Assembly: GCF_000336715.1 (NCBI RefSeq)
Contig: NZ_AOMF01000171.1
Location: 90,121-139,311 of the forward strand
Length of the DNA: 49,191 bases
DNA from: Halococcus thailandensis JCM 13552
Lineage (GTDB): Archaea; Halobacteriota; Halobacteria; Halobacteriales; Halococcaceae
Reading direction: 5' to 3'
Part shown: piece after piece, positions 35,645-43,857 of the stretch
Numbering within the stretch: the stretch's first letter is position 1
Layout of the letters: each line of letters begins with the position of its first letter
Notes under the pieces: model-generated
What the model was told of the DNA's origin: nothing
Seen by the model: only the letters and a program-made list of their open reading frames with translations
Databases searched by the model: none
Made by a program: the position numbers and the translations under genes

Positions 35645-37596
35645 GCGAACTCGACCCCGGCGAGCACACCGTCGAACAGCTTCAGGACGAGCTGGACGAG
35701 ATCGACAGCCCGCGCGAGCTCGAAGGGTTGCTTGACGCCGAGAAAGACGGCAAACAGCGAAAGAGCGCCCAGGAGGCGATCCGCGCACGGATGCGCGCGG
35801 TGAACACCGACGAGGACGACGCGATCGACGAGGGCACCGAAACCGAGGGCGAGTACCGCGAGTCGGCCGACGAGATCGAGGACGACGGTGGAGACGACGA
35901 AAGCGAGGCAGGCGACGCGGACGAATCCGAGGACCTCGCGCTCGACCCGTCGGAGTACGACATCGCCGAATTTGGCCCGGCGATCAAGGACGTCGAGGAT
36001 CCTGCCGAACTCGACGCGATCCTCGATGCGGAACGAGCGGGCGAGAACCGCGACAACGTCGTGACGCTGATCGAGAGCCGGATCGAGAAAGTAGGTGAAA
36101 ACGAGGAAGCCGAAGGCGGCGAGATCGATCCCACCGAACTCTCGACGGCCGGGCTCGGCAACGCCCTCCAGGGTATCGACGACGCCGAGCGCCTCCGGGA
36201 AGTCCTCGACGCCGAACAGGCCGGCGAGGATCGGGATGCGGCGACGAACCTCATCGAAAAACGCATCGAGTCGGTCCAGAAAGACGACGAGCCCGAGGAG
36301 ATCGAGGTCGTTCCTCCGGAAGAGAAACATCCGGATCTCGACCATCCGACGGCGGACAAACAGTACGTCAAGGCGCTCGACGACGGCGAGTACCGGGACA
36401 TGTGGGTCTACTGCGAGACGCAGGCGGGCGAGCTCGTCGACGTCTCGAAGGAGATGCTCGGCAAGGCCCGCGAGCTGATGGACGGCTACAACGAGACGTA
36501 CGACGAGGATGAGCGCGTCGTGGCGGTGCTCGTCGGCAGCGACGTCGAAAAACACGCTGAAGACGTCGTCGCCTACGGCGCGGACGTGGTCGTCTACCAC
36601 GAGGACGAGCGACTGGAGCGATTCCAGCACAAGCCCTACACCGAACTGTTCTGTGACATGGCGCGGGCGGGCGCGATCCCCGGTGAGAGCCGCGGTCGCG
36701 ACGCAGCCGTCGACTGGCGCGAGTACGACGAACCCCGGTACACGGTGTTCCCGGCGACGAACAACGGACGGGATCTCTCGGCGCTCGTCCAGGGCGAACT
36801 CGACTCCGGACTGGCCTCCGACTGTTCGGATCTCTACATCGAGGAATCGATGATCTCGAATCCGGCCAAGACCGGGCGACCGGGCGCGAAAAAGGAGTTC
36901 GAGCGCGTGCTCCACATGAAGCGCCCCGATTTCTCCGGGTTCGAGTATTCGACCATCCTCTGTCTCGACAACCCGACCAGGGAGTTCCACCCACAGGGCG
37001 CGTCGGTGATCCCGGGGAGTTTCGACCTGCCCGAACCCGATCACGACAGGGAGGGCGAGATCGTCGATCACGACGGCGAGCTCGACGAGGACTGGCTTCG
37101 TGTTTCGGTCACCGATCACGACCGACTCGACGAGGGCGTCGATCTCACCGGTCACGACGTGGTGGTGGCAATGGGGCGGGGGATCGGCGACAGCCCCACC
37201 GAGGGGATGGAGCTCGGGCTCGATCTCCGTGACGCCTTCGACGACGCCGCGCTCGGCGTCTCCCGAGGGATCGTCACCGGTGCCTACGAGTTCGCGGGCC
37301 ACGTCACGGAGTATACGGCCGAAGAACGACAGATCGGCGAGACGGGGCAGGTAGTGGAACCAGATCTCTACATCGCTGCCGGGATCTCGGGGGCCGTCCA
37401 GCACAAGGTCGGGATGGACGAATCCGAGACGATCGTCGCTGTGAACACCGATCCCGACGCGCGCATCCGTGACTTTTCGGACTACTTCATCGAGGGCGAT
37501 CTCTTCGATGTACTGCCGACGCTCACTGCGGCACTCGAATCCGGTGAACTGGAGCCACAGCAACTCGCAGCCGATGGAGGCACCAACGATGACTGA
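35641..37596 (+). CDS. etfA: Electron transfer flavoprotein alpha subunit with three-repeat N-terminal extension
   Basis: The C-terminal 400 residues are a normal EtfA: YRDMWVYCETQAGELVDVSKEMLGKARELMDG (about 250) and the FAD signature DLYIAAGISGAVQHKVGMDESETIVAVNTDPDARI. Ahead of it are about 245 extra residues with three related segments of about 45 residues (about 9-54, 106-151, 167-213), each ending in a pattern like ELxxILDAExAGExRxxxxxLIExRIExV. They are separated by acidic linkers. Typical EtfA proteins are around 320 residues, so this one (651) is about twice as long. The extension may dock partners (inference). Confidence 0.93.
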   Translation: MSELDPGEHTVEQLQDELDEIDSPRELEGLLDAEKDGKQRKSAQEAIRARMRAVNTDEDDAIDEGTETEGEYRESADEIEDDGGDDESEAGDADESEDLALDPSEYDIAEFGPAIKDVEDPAELDAILDAERAGENRDNVVTLIESRIEKVGENEEAEGGEIDPTELSTAGLGNALQGIDDAERLREVLDAEQAGEDRDAATNLIEKRIESVQKDDEPEEIEVVPPEEKHPDLDHPTADKQYVKALDDGEYRDMWVYCETQAGELVDVSKEMLGKARELMDGYNETYDEDERVVAVLVGSDVEKHAEDVVAYGADVVVYHEDERLERFQHKPYTELFCDMARAGAIPGESRGRDAAVDWREYDEPRYTVFPATNNGRDLSALVQGELDSGLASDCSDLYIEESMISNPAKTGRPGAKKEFERVLHMKRPDFSGFEYSTILCLDNPTREFHPQGASVIPGSFDLPEPDHDREGEIVDHDGELDEDWLRVSVTDHDRLDEGVDLTGHDVVVAMGRGIGDSPTEGMELGLDLRDAFDDAALGVSRGIVTGAYEFAGHVTEYTAEERQIGETGQVVEPDLYIAAGISGAVQHKVGMDESETIVAVNTDPDARIRDFSDYFIEGDLFDVLPTLTAALESGELEPQQLAADGGTNDD

Positions 37597-39262
37597 CGAA
37601 CACGAACACTACGAGGCGGTGGTGGTCGGAGCGGGTCCGGGCGGCGCGGCGGCGGCCGCGACGCTCGCGCGCAACGGCGTCGAAACCGTGGTCCTGGAAC
37701 GGGGCGTCGATGCTGGATCGAAAAACGTCACCGGGGGCCTCATCTACGCCGAGGAATCCGCCCCCTACACGATCGACGGGCTCCTGCCGGGCTTTCGTGA
37801 GCACGCGACCGAACGGCCCGTCACCGACTACTACATCCACAACATCGCCGGCGAGAAGGTGAAGACATTCGACATCACCCAGGGACACGAGCGCGACACC
37901 GAGTGGGCCGACGCGGTCCTCCGCCGGAAGATGGATTCCTGGATGGCCGAACGGGTCCACGAACTCACCCGCGAGACCGGCGGCGGGCTGCTGACGGGCG
38001 TGAAGGTGAACGGTCTCCTGCGGGACAACAACGAGATCGTCGGCGTCACCTGCGAGGAGCTCGACCCGATCGAGGCCGATTTCATCGTCGCCGCCGACGG
38101 CGTGAACTCCGAACTCGCGCGCGCAGCAGGGCTGATGGACTGGGAAGAGCCCGAGGAGTGGTTCCAGGGCGTGAAGGCCGTCGTCGATATGCCCGGCGAT
38201 GCCATCAACGAACGGTTCGGGATCGACGACGACGAGGGCGAGGCGCATCTGTTCTCCGGCGATCTCTACGACGGCGTCCGTGGCGGTGGCTTCCTCTACA
38301 CCAACGAGAGCTCGCTGTGCATCGGGAACGTCTTCCATCTCGACAGCATCGTCGCGGAGGAAGCCGAGGTACAGGAGCTGCTCGACGCGTTGCTCACCCA
38401 CCCGCTGCTCGCCCAGTGGCTCGGCGAGGAGTACGACGAACGGGAGTATTCGGCCAAACTCGTCCCCGATTCGAAGAAGGCCGCCAACCCCTCGCCTCAC
38501 GAGGGCCGGCTCGTGCTCGTCGGCGATGCGGGCGGCCAGATGCAGGCCCAAGGACCGATCATCAAGGGGATGAACCACGCGGTGACGGCCGGCGCGCTCG
38601 CTGCCGAGGCGTTCGTCGAAGCTCGTTCCAGGGGAAAACCCAGTACCGCCGGCGAGCGCTACGAGCAGCGCCTCCACGACGAGGGCGTGATGGCGAAGCT
38701 CCGACCGATGCGCTACGAGGTCGCGAGCGCGGCCGGCGAGAACGATATCACCACCGATCTCGCCGAACGACTGCTCGATTCGCCGCTCGGGCGCGCCAGC
38801 GTGCGTGCCGCCGACACGGCCGGGTTGCTCGGGCGGGCCTACGGCTCGCCGTATCTGGCGTCGATGATGCCCGATACGAAGACGCCCTACGTGACGCTGC
38901 CGACGATCATCGCCGAGGAGCTCGGAACGCGTGTCGCGGACGACAACACCATCGAGCCGCCGAGTCTCGGCGAGCGCATCGGCGAGCTGACCTACGACAC
39001 CGACGTCGGCAACCCACATATCGTTCTGGAAGACGACTCCGTCGCAGCCAGCGGTGCGGCCGTGACGGCCTGCCCGGTGAGTGCCGAGGGGTTCGGCGGT
39101 GGCTGCTATCGCGAGGAGACAGTACAATCGAACGGCGACGAGGAGCGCGTCGTGAGCCTCGACACCCAGCCCTGCGTCGAGTGTGGGACCTGTGCCGTCG
39201 TCGCCGACACGCAGTGGGAACACCCGCGCGGCGGCAAGGGCGTCGAGTTCCGGGAGGGCTGA
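37589..39262 (+). CDS. fixC: FixC-like FAD-dependent oxidoreductase with C-terminal ferredoxin domain
   Basis: The 557-residue flavoprotein starts with VVVGAGPGGAAAAATLARNG and contains FIVAADGVNSELARAAG and VLVGDAGGQMQAQGPIIKGMNHAV, typical of the ETF-quinone oxidoreductase/FixC family. The last 70 residues add Cys residues (TACPVSAEGFGGGCYREE; QPCVECGTC), resembling the Fe-S domain of ETF:QO. It would move electrons between EtfAB and menaquinone. Its start overlaps etfA by eight bases, and the next gene overlaps its stop (TGATG). Confidence 0.92.
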   Translation: MTDEHEHYEAVVVGAGPGGAAAAATLARNGVETVVLERGVDAGSKNVTGGLIYAEESAPYTIDGLLPGFREHATERPVTDYYIHNIAGEKVKTFDITQGHERDTEWADAVLRRKMDSWMAERVHELTRETGGGLLTGVKVNGLLRDNNEIVGVTCEELDPIEADFIVAADGVNSELARAAGLMDWEEPEEWFQGVKAVVDMPGDAINERFGIDDDEGEAHLFSGDLYDGVRGGGFLYTNESSLCIGNVFHLDSIVAEEAEVQELLDALLTHPLLAQWLGEEYDEREYSAKLVPDSKKAANPSPHEGRLVLVGDAGGQMQAQGPIIKGMNHAVTAGALAAEAFVEARSRGKPSTAGERYEQRLHDEGVMAKLRPMRYEVASAAGENDITTDLAERLLDSPLGRASVRAADTAGLLGRAYGSPYLASMMPDTKTPYVTLPTIIAEELGTRVADDNTIEPPSLGERIGELTYDTDVGNPHIVLEDDSVAASGAAVTACPVSAEGFGGGCYREETVQSNGDEERVVSLDTQPCVECGTCAVVADTQWEHPRGGKGVEFREG

Positions 39263-39642
39263 TGGCTCGCCCGGAAACGAAGTACCGCGAGCGGATCGGC
39301 GAACTCGCCGCGCGGGCCGCCCGCGACCGTGCGACGTTCGAGCCGCCCCCGAATCCCCCGGACGAGGAGCGGGCGATGACGTTCCTTCGCGAAGGGCTTG
39401 GCCCGCTCGTGGTGCTCTATCTCGACGCGCGGACTGCGGACGAAGCGGTCGTCTTTTCGAACAAGGAGTTGGCCCGGTTCCACCGTGCGACGAACGACTG
39501 GCTCGCGCTGTACGCACGCTGTTACGGCGTTTCGATGGAGCCCGACACGACCGTCAGGAAGGCCGCCGAGGTACTCATCGGGACGGACGACATCCGGGCG
39601 ACGGCGCAGTTGCTCACGCACGTCCCGGCGCGCACGGGCTAG
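39262..39642 (+). CDS. Small conserved protein at the end of the Fix/Etf operon
   Basis: The 126-residue protein has no recognised domain. It is rich in Arg and Ala in the first 40 residues, then has a helical part (LGPLVVLYLDARTADEAVVFSNKELARFHRATNDWLALYARCYG). The TGATG overlap with fixC means it belongs to the operon, so an assembly or accessory role is likely. Its stop shares CTAG with dacZ on the other strand. Confidence 0.68.
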   Translation: MARPETKYRERIGELAARAARDRATFEPPPNPPDEERAMTFLREGLGPLVVLYLDARTADEAVVFSNKELARFHRATNDWLALYARCYGVSMEPDTTVRKAAEVLIGTDDIRATAQLLTHVPARTG

Positions 39643-40268
39643 TCCTGTGTACGCCAGCGGCCGCCGAGTTCGGCTCGATCGTAGTCCTCGAACGTGCCGT
39701 CGACGAACGTCGTCACACGGCCGGTCTCCTCACTGAGCGTGATCGTCGCGACCACGTCGTCGCGCAGCGAGGTGTCGAGCGCGCTCATGTGTCGCGATCC
39801 CATCCAGTCGGCGTAGGCGATCGGGCCGCCGTTGTGCTCTTCGAGCGTTGCACGATCGAGATCCTTCAGTCGGACCAGCCGTTCCTGGAGCACACCGTCG
39901 ATGCTCGCGATCACCGCACCGTCCATCCGGTCGGCGGTCGTCGCGGCCGCCGCGTGGAACGCCTCGATATCGCCGAAGACGCTGGCACAGCGCTCGACCG
40001 GCCAGCGGTTCGCACCCATCGGGTCGGCGTACCCCTCGACCGAGGTGCCCGAGACGATCGCGAGGTAGAAGCCAGGGCCGCTGACGTGCGGTTCGCCCCA
40101 GCGGTCGAACTCCAGACTGATGGCCTCGAGACAGAAGCGTACGATGTCGACCATCTCCTCGACCCGCCGATGATGGGCGTACGCGATGTCGAGTTCGTCG
40201 CGATCGTCGTCGGTCCGCTTGCCGGCCATCGGCGGATCGCCGGCGCGGACGTCGTCTACTGGAGCCAT
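39639..40268 (-). CDS. dacZ: Diadenylate cyclase DacZ (c-di-AMP synthase)
   Basis: The 209-residue protein has an archaeal N-terminal part (LEAISLEFDRWGEPHVSGPGFYLAIVSG) and a DAC domain with DGA (116-118) and GSRHMSALDTS (157-167), the catalytic motifs of diadenylate cyclases. It makes c-di-AMP from two ATP, a nucleotide linked to osmotic balance in haloarchaea. The start at 40268 overlaps the preceding transporter by 13 bases; an in-frame ATG at 40229 is also possible. Confidence 0.9.
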   Translation of the reverse strand: MAPVDDVRAGDPPMAGKRTDDDRDELDIAYAHHRRVEEMVDIVRFCLEAISLEFDRWGEPHVSGPGFYLAIVSGTSVEGYADPMGANRWPVERCASVFGDIEAFHAAAATTADRMDGAVIASIDGVLQERLVRLKDLDRATLEEHNGGPIAYADWMGSRHMSALDTSLRDDVVATITLSEETGRVTTFVDGTFEDYDRAELGGRWRTQD

Positions 40269-41446
40269 CGACGGAGTGAGTACCGGGCCTGTGACGATAG
40301 CCCTTCGTTTCGTTTCGCGATCACGACCGTGTCGTCGGCCGCGCGGGCGACCTCCTCGGGAATCGCGCCGAAGACGAACTGCTGGAGCAGCCCCTCGCGG
40401 GTCGAGCCGACGACGGTCAGGTCGTGTTCGCTCGTGCGATCGGTGATGGCGTCGAGCACGTCGTCGCTCTCGACGACGGTGGTTTCGACCGCGACCTCGG
40501 CCGCCCGGAGCTCGGCCGCGCTCTCCTCGGCCTGTTCGCGCGCGTCGTCGACGTCGCCGTCGGGCGGGACTACCCGGAGTACCTCCGCCCGTGCGCCCGT
40601 GGCGCGACAGATCGCCCGGCCGATCTCCCTGCTGAGCTCGGCGTGTGGCCCGCCAGCGGTGGGGAGCAGTACCGATTCGACGTCGCCGGCGGCGTCGTCG
40701 CCGAGGCGCTCGACGAGCACGTCACAGTCGGCGTCGGTCGCGATCGCCGAGAAGCCGAAGAAGGTGATGAACACGAGCGCGCTCGTCACGCCGATCTCGG
40801 CGAACTGACCGACGTTCTCCGCCGCCGACGTCGCGACGATGTCCGTATTGAACGCCTGGAGCCCGCCGTAGAGGAAGAACCCGACGAGCACCACCTTGAG
40901 CGTGGTGACGACGATCTGGAACTGGCTCGACTCCTCGCTGCCGCGGATGTTGATGAACACCAACAGTGCGAGAACGGCAACCCCCGGCAGCCAGTAGGGG
41001 ATCGCCTGCGGGATGCCGACGAGCGGGTAGATGAACCGGTAGAACCAGTCCGAAAACGATGCGAGGTAGAAGGCAGCGCTCGCCGGATAGCCGAGGATCA
41101 TCGTCCAGCCCATGATGTAGGTGAAGTTCTGCTTGAAAGTATTGGCGACGTACATGTAGCCGCCGCCGCTCTCGGGGTAGATCGAGGAGAATTCGGCGTA
41201 GGCCGCCGCCGTGAAAGCGGCGACGACCGCCGCGATCGCGAAGGAGAGAATGGCGATAACGCCGACCTTGCTCACCGCCAGTCCCGAGAGCACGAAGATC
41301 CCCGCGGCCATCATCGTCCCGATGCCGATGGCGAGTGCTCCGAGCAGCCCGATATCCCGATTCAGCTCGGTGGTGACCTCGCCGGCGTCGCCGGCGGCCG
41401 CGTCGCTCATGATGCGAGAACGCACGCTGCTAACGGTTTCAGCCAT
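40256..41446 (-). CDS. APC-family permease fused to USP, with apparent internal deletion
   Basis: The 396-residue product begins as an APC transporter (ELNRDIGLLGALAIGIGTMMAAGIFVLSG) with about six or seven helices up to FITFFGFSAIA (about 237). It then switches at once to DADCDVLVERLGDDAAGDVESVLLPTAGGPHAELSREI and a complete C-terminal USP domain (VVGSTREGLLQQFVFGAIPEEVARAADDTVVI). Haloarchaeal APC-USP proteins usually have twelve helices and two USP domains, around 700 residues, so roughly half the permease and most of the first USP domain are missing in frame. It may be non-functional as a transporter. Met13 (41410) is an alternative start. It overlaps dacZ. Confidence 0.75.
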   Translation of the reverse strand: MAETVSSVRSRIMSDAAAGDAGEVTTELNRDIGLLGALAIGIGTMMAAGIFVLSGLAVSKVGVIAILSFAIAAVVAAFTAAAYAEFSSIYPESGGGYMYVANTFKQNFTYIMGWTMILGYPASAAFYLASFSDWFYRFIYPLVGIPQAIPYWLPGVAVLALLVFINIRGSEESSQFQIVVTTLKVVLVGFFLYGGLQAFNTDIVATSAAENVGQFAEIGVTSALVFITFFGFSAIATDADCDVLVERLGDDAAGDVESVLLPTAGGPHAELSREIGRAICRATGARAEVLRVVPPDGDVDDAREQAEESAAELRAAEVAVETTVVESDDVLDAITDRTSEHDLTVVGSTREGLLQQFVFGAIPEEVARAADDTVVIAKRNEGLSSQARYSLRRWLQ

Positions 41447-41528
41447 GTCCCTTCAGAGGCAAGCAGCAACGCGATAGAATCCGATCGAGAGATCGGTCGT
41501 GACAGTCGTGCGTGACCTCGGTCAACAG

Positions 41529-41534
41529 TTAAGT
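41529..41534 (+). promoter_or_regulatory. Promoter of the HTH-GNAT gene
   Basis: TTAAGT is centred about 27 bases before the ATG at 41558, consistent with a leaderless transcript. Confidence 0.5.
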
Positions 41535-41557
41535 GACGTGGTGTGCTAACTACGAAC

Positions 41558-42301
41558 ATGCAAGTGTCGGAAACAGTTGATTTCAGCCACGAAGACAGGA
41601 AGAGCATCTACGAGTATATCGAAGACAGCGACGACCCCGTCGCCGCCGGCGACGTCCGCGAGTCGCTCCGCCTCGATCCGGGCGGCTTTCGCCACCACGT
41701 CGCCATCCTGAAGCGTGACGGGCTCGTCACCGAGGAGGGGAGCGAGCTCCGGGCGACGTTCGAGGGCAGCGACGAGACCGACGAGGAGCAGTTCGATGCC
41801 GAAGGCCTGACGTTCACCATCCGGCCGGCGATCGAGACCGATCGCTCCGGGCTGGTCGGGGTCATCCGACAGGTCGCCGGCGGCAAGACCTACACCGTCG
41901 CCGAGAGCGTCGCCGACATCATCGATCACGAGGAGACGGTCGTCCAGCAGAGTCCCGTCCACTCGCGGATGTTCTTCGTCGCCACCGTCAACGACGAGGT
42001 GGTCGGCTGGATCCATCTCGAATCGCCGGAGTTGGAGAAACTCTCGCATACGGCCGAACTCACCCTCGGGGTGTTGGAGGAGTACCAGGGCTACGGCATC
42101 GGCGGCCACCTGCTCGATCGCGGGCTCGACTGGGCCGACGAGAAGGGCTACGAGAAGCTCTACAACTCGATCCCCTCGACCAACGAGGAGGCAGTCGAGT
42201 TCTTCGAGGCACACGGTGGAGAGGTCGAGGCCGTCCGCGAGAACCACTACACGTACGACGGCGAGTACATCGACGAGGTGATGCTGGCGCTCGAACCCTG
42301 A
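41558..42301 (+). CDS. HTH domain fused to GNAT acetyltransferase
   Basis: The 247-residue protein has an N-terminal winged-helix segment (RKSIYEYIEDSDDPVAAGDVRESLRLDPGGFRHHVAILKRDGLVTEEG, about 14-60). A GNAT domain follows (TFTIRPAIETDRSGLVGVI..., acetyl-CoA loop LGVLEEYQGYGIGGHLLDRGL, about 170-192). The fusion suggests a DNA-binding or protein-binding sensor that acetylates a target. The substrate is unknown. Its stop abuts the convergent small zinc-binding gene. Confidence 0.87.
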   Translation: MQVSETVDFSHEDRKSIYEYIEDSDDPVAAGDVRESLRLDPGGFRHHVAILKRDGLVTEEGSELRATFEGSDETDEEQFDAEGLTFTIRPAIETDRSGLVGVIRQVAGGKTYTVAESVADIIDHEETVVQQSPVHSRMFFVATVNDEVVGWIHLESPELEKLSHTAELTLGVLEEYQGYGIGGHLLDRGLDWADEKGYEKLYNSIPSTNEEAVEFFEAHGGEVEAVRENHYTYDGEYIDEVMLALEP

Positions 42302-42466
42302 TCACTGCCAGTTCTCGCTCGCACCCTCCAGTGGTTCGGCGACGACACCCTCCTGCTGGACGAGCGCGCGACCGTGCGCCGTACAGACCTCGCGGTTCGC
42401 GGCCCACGGAACGTGGAGTCGTACCGCTGCCGGTCGATCGCAGCCCTCCTCGGCACACGCAGCCAT
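42302..42466 (-). CDS. Small Cys/His zinc-binding protein
   Basis: The 54-residue protein has the pattern C-X4-C...C-X2-H (CAEEGCDRP...VCTAHGRALV), which fits a single zinc-ribbon-like fold. Haloarchaea encode many such very small zinc proteins, often regulatory. The ATG at 42466 puts the first cysteine at residue 4. It lies between convergent HTH-GNAT and co-directional DUF456. Confidence 0.65.
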   Translation of the reverse strand: MAACAEEGCDRPAAVRLHVPWAANREVCTAHGRALVQQEGVVAEPLEGASENWQ

Positions 42467-42503
42467 ACCTATCGTTCGGCACGAACCCATACAACGATTG
42501 CCC

Positions 42504-42986
42504 TCAGAGGAGGATGACGGCCACGAGCGCGACGAGCATCGTCACCGTCACGAGCAGCTGGACAACCGTCGAGGCGAGCACCCCGACGGCGGCGTAGAGC
42601 GCCGCGCGCAGGCTGCGCTCCGGGTTGCGGTGGCGGTAGAACTCGACGACGAACACGGTGCCGGCGACGCCGAGGACGATGCCGAGCGGCCCGACGACGA
42701 AGAAGAGGGCGATACCGACGATCGCCGCGAGCGTCGTCGTGACCATCGACGCGCCGCCAGCGCGCGCTGATACCGCACCGCCGAAGTAGTCCGCGACGAG
42801 CGCGAGCACGCCGACGACGGTCAGCGCGGCGAGCAACAGCGGCCCGGGTTCGGTGTAGCCGCTCGCCCACCAGTAGAGATAGACGCCGACGAGCGAACTC
42901 AGCGTGCCCGGCACCAGCGGCACGACGCTGCCGACGACGCCGAGGACGCCCAGACCGACGGCGGCAAGAACGGCGATATCGACCAT
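42504..42986 (-). CDS. DUF456 membrane protein
   Basis: The 160-residue protein has four or five hydrophobic segments and the DUF456 opening VGSVVPLVPGTLSSLVGVYLYWWASGY. It also has a Gly/Ala-rich ADYFGGAVSARAGGASMVTTTLAAIVG. The function of this widespread family is unknown; a lipid or small-molecule role is often suggested. An ATG nine bases upstream (42995) is possible. It is divergent from the crcB pair. Confidence 0.85.
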   Translation of the reverse strand: MVDIAVLAAVGLGVLGVVGSVVPLVPGTLSSLVGVYLYWWASGYTEPGPLLLAALTVVGVLALVADYFGGAVSARAGGASMVTTTLAAIVGIALFFVVGPLGIVLGVAGTVFVVEFYRHRNPERSLRAALYAAVGVLASTVVQLLVTVTMLVALVAVILL

Positions 42987-43010
42987 ACCGTGCATCGGGG
43001 ACTGACGGGA

Positions 43011-43017
43011 TTAAATA
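43011..43017 (+). promoter_or_regulatory. Promoter of the crcB operon
   Basis: TTAAATA is placed so that transcription should begin near 43038-43042, exactly at the 5' end of the riboswitch. Confidence 0.65.
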
Positions 43018-43041
43018 CGCCGGGACCGACCCTCACCTATC

Positions 43042-43100
43042 GGGCGATGGGGTCCGCCTGCCACAATCGCTGGGCATCCAGCTGATGACTCCTCCCGGAG
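43042..43100 (+). promoter_or_regulatory. Fluoride riboswitch (crcB motif) with start-site switch
   Basis: The sequence contains the conserved blocks of the crcB RNA: GGGCGATGG (43042-43050), GTCCGCC (43052-43058) and GCTGATGACTCCT (43081-43093). GGGGTC (43049-43054) can pair with GACTCC (43087-43092) as P1, GGCG with CGCC as a pseudoknot, and GCTGG-GCAT-CCAGC (43069-43082) as the internal hairpin. The ribosome-binding GGAG (43097-43100) can instead pair with CTCC (43089-43092). So fluoride binding, by locking CTCC in P1, would free GGAG and switch translation on. It lies immediately before crcB, its known target. Confidence 0.9.
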
Positions 43101-43106
43101 ACTGCC

Positions 43107-43496
43107 ATGTCGGGACCCCATCCACTCCGCACGCTCGAATCGATCGCCCTGATCGCCATCGGCGGGTTCGCCGGTGCGAACCTCCGCTTTCTCGTCGCAC
43201 GATTTCTCCCGGGAACGGGCGGAACGCTCCTCGTCAACGTCGCCGGCAGTTTCGTGCTCGGCTTCGTCCTTTACGAGGCGCGCTATACGGGAATCCTCAC
43301 CGAGCGAGCACGGCTGGTTCTCGCGACCGGTTTTCTCTCATCGCTGACGACGTACAGCACCTTTGCGCTCCAGACGACGCTGCTCGCCCGCCCGCTGTGG
43401 ATGGTCGCGAACGTGCTCGCGACCTACGCGCTCGGGTTCGGTGGCGTGCTCGTGGGACGAGCGCTCGCCCGCCGGATCGGTGGCGGTTATCGATGA
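43107..43496 (+). CDS. crcB: Fluoride channel CrcB/Fluc, subunit 1
   Basis: The 129-residue protein has four hydrophobic segments and Fluc motifs: GGFAGANLRFLVARFLP, LLVNVAGSFVLGFVL and SSLTTYSTFALQT. Fluc channels export fluoride as dual-topology dimers; two adjacent crcB genes usually make a heterodimer. The GGAG six bases before the ATG and the fluoride riboswitch support this start. The stop overlaps the second gene (ATGA). Confidence 0.94.
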   Translation: MSGPHPLRTLESIALIAIGGFAGANLRFLVARFLPGTGGTLLVNVAGSFVLGFVLYEARYTGILTERARLVLATGFLSSLTTYSTFALQTTLLARPLWMVANVLATYALGFGGVLVGRALARRIGGGYR

Positions 43497-43852
43497 CCGC
43501 GATCGACCCGGCCCATCTCGTCGGTACGGGCGGCGCGCTCGGTGCGCTCGCCCGAGTGTACGTGAGCCAGCGCTTCGAGGGCGAGTACCCGGTCGGCACG
43601 CTCGCGGTCAACGTCCTCGGCAGCCTCGCACTCGGGCTGGTGACGTTCGCCGGTGCGGGCGAGACGATCGTTCTCCTGGTCGGTACGGGCGCGTGTGGCT
43701 CCTTCACCACCTTCTCGTCGTTCTCGTTCGAGACCGTACGTTTGATCGAGGAGGGCGAAATCGGCCGGGCAGCGGTCAACGGACTCGCGAACCTCGTTGG
43801 ATCGCTCGCGGCGATCGCGCTCGCGTGGCTCGTCGTTCGCGCGGTCGGCTGA
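43493..43852 (+). CDS. crcB: Fluoride channel CrcB/Fluc, subunit 2
   Basis: The 119-residue protein has GTGGALGALARVYVSQRF, LAVNVLGSLALGLVTF and CGSFTTFSSFSFETVRL, the same Fluc motifs. It is translationally coupled to subunit 1. Opposite membrane orientation of the two subunits is expected for a heterodimeric channel (inference). Confidence 0.94.
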   Translation: MTAIDPAHLVGTGGALGALARVYVSQRFEGEYPVGTLAVNVLGSLALGLVTFAGAGETIVLLVGTGACGSFTTFSSFSFETVRLIEEGEIGRAAVNGLANLVGSLAAIALAWLVVRAVG

Positions 43853-43857
43853 TGGAC

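Noticed and set aside
35485-37563. Long minus-strand frame opposite etfA
   Set aside because: Antisense shadow of a strongly supported EtfA gene; composition is Val/Asp/Arg-rich without motifs.
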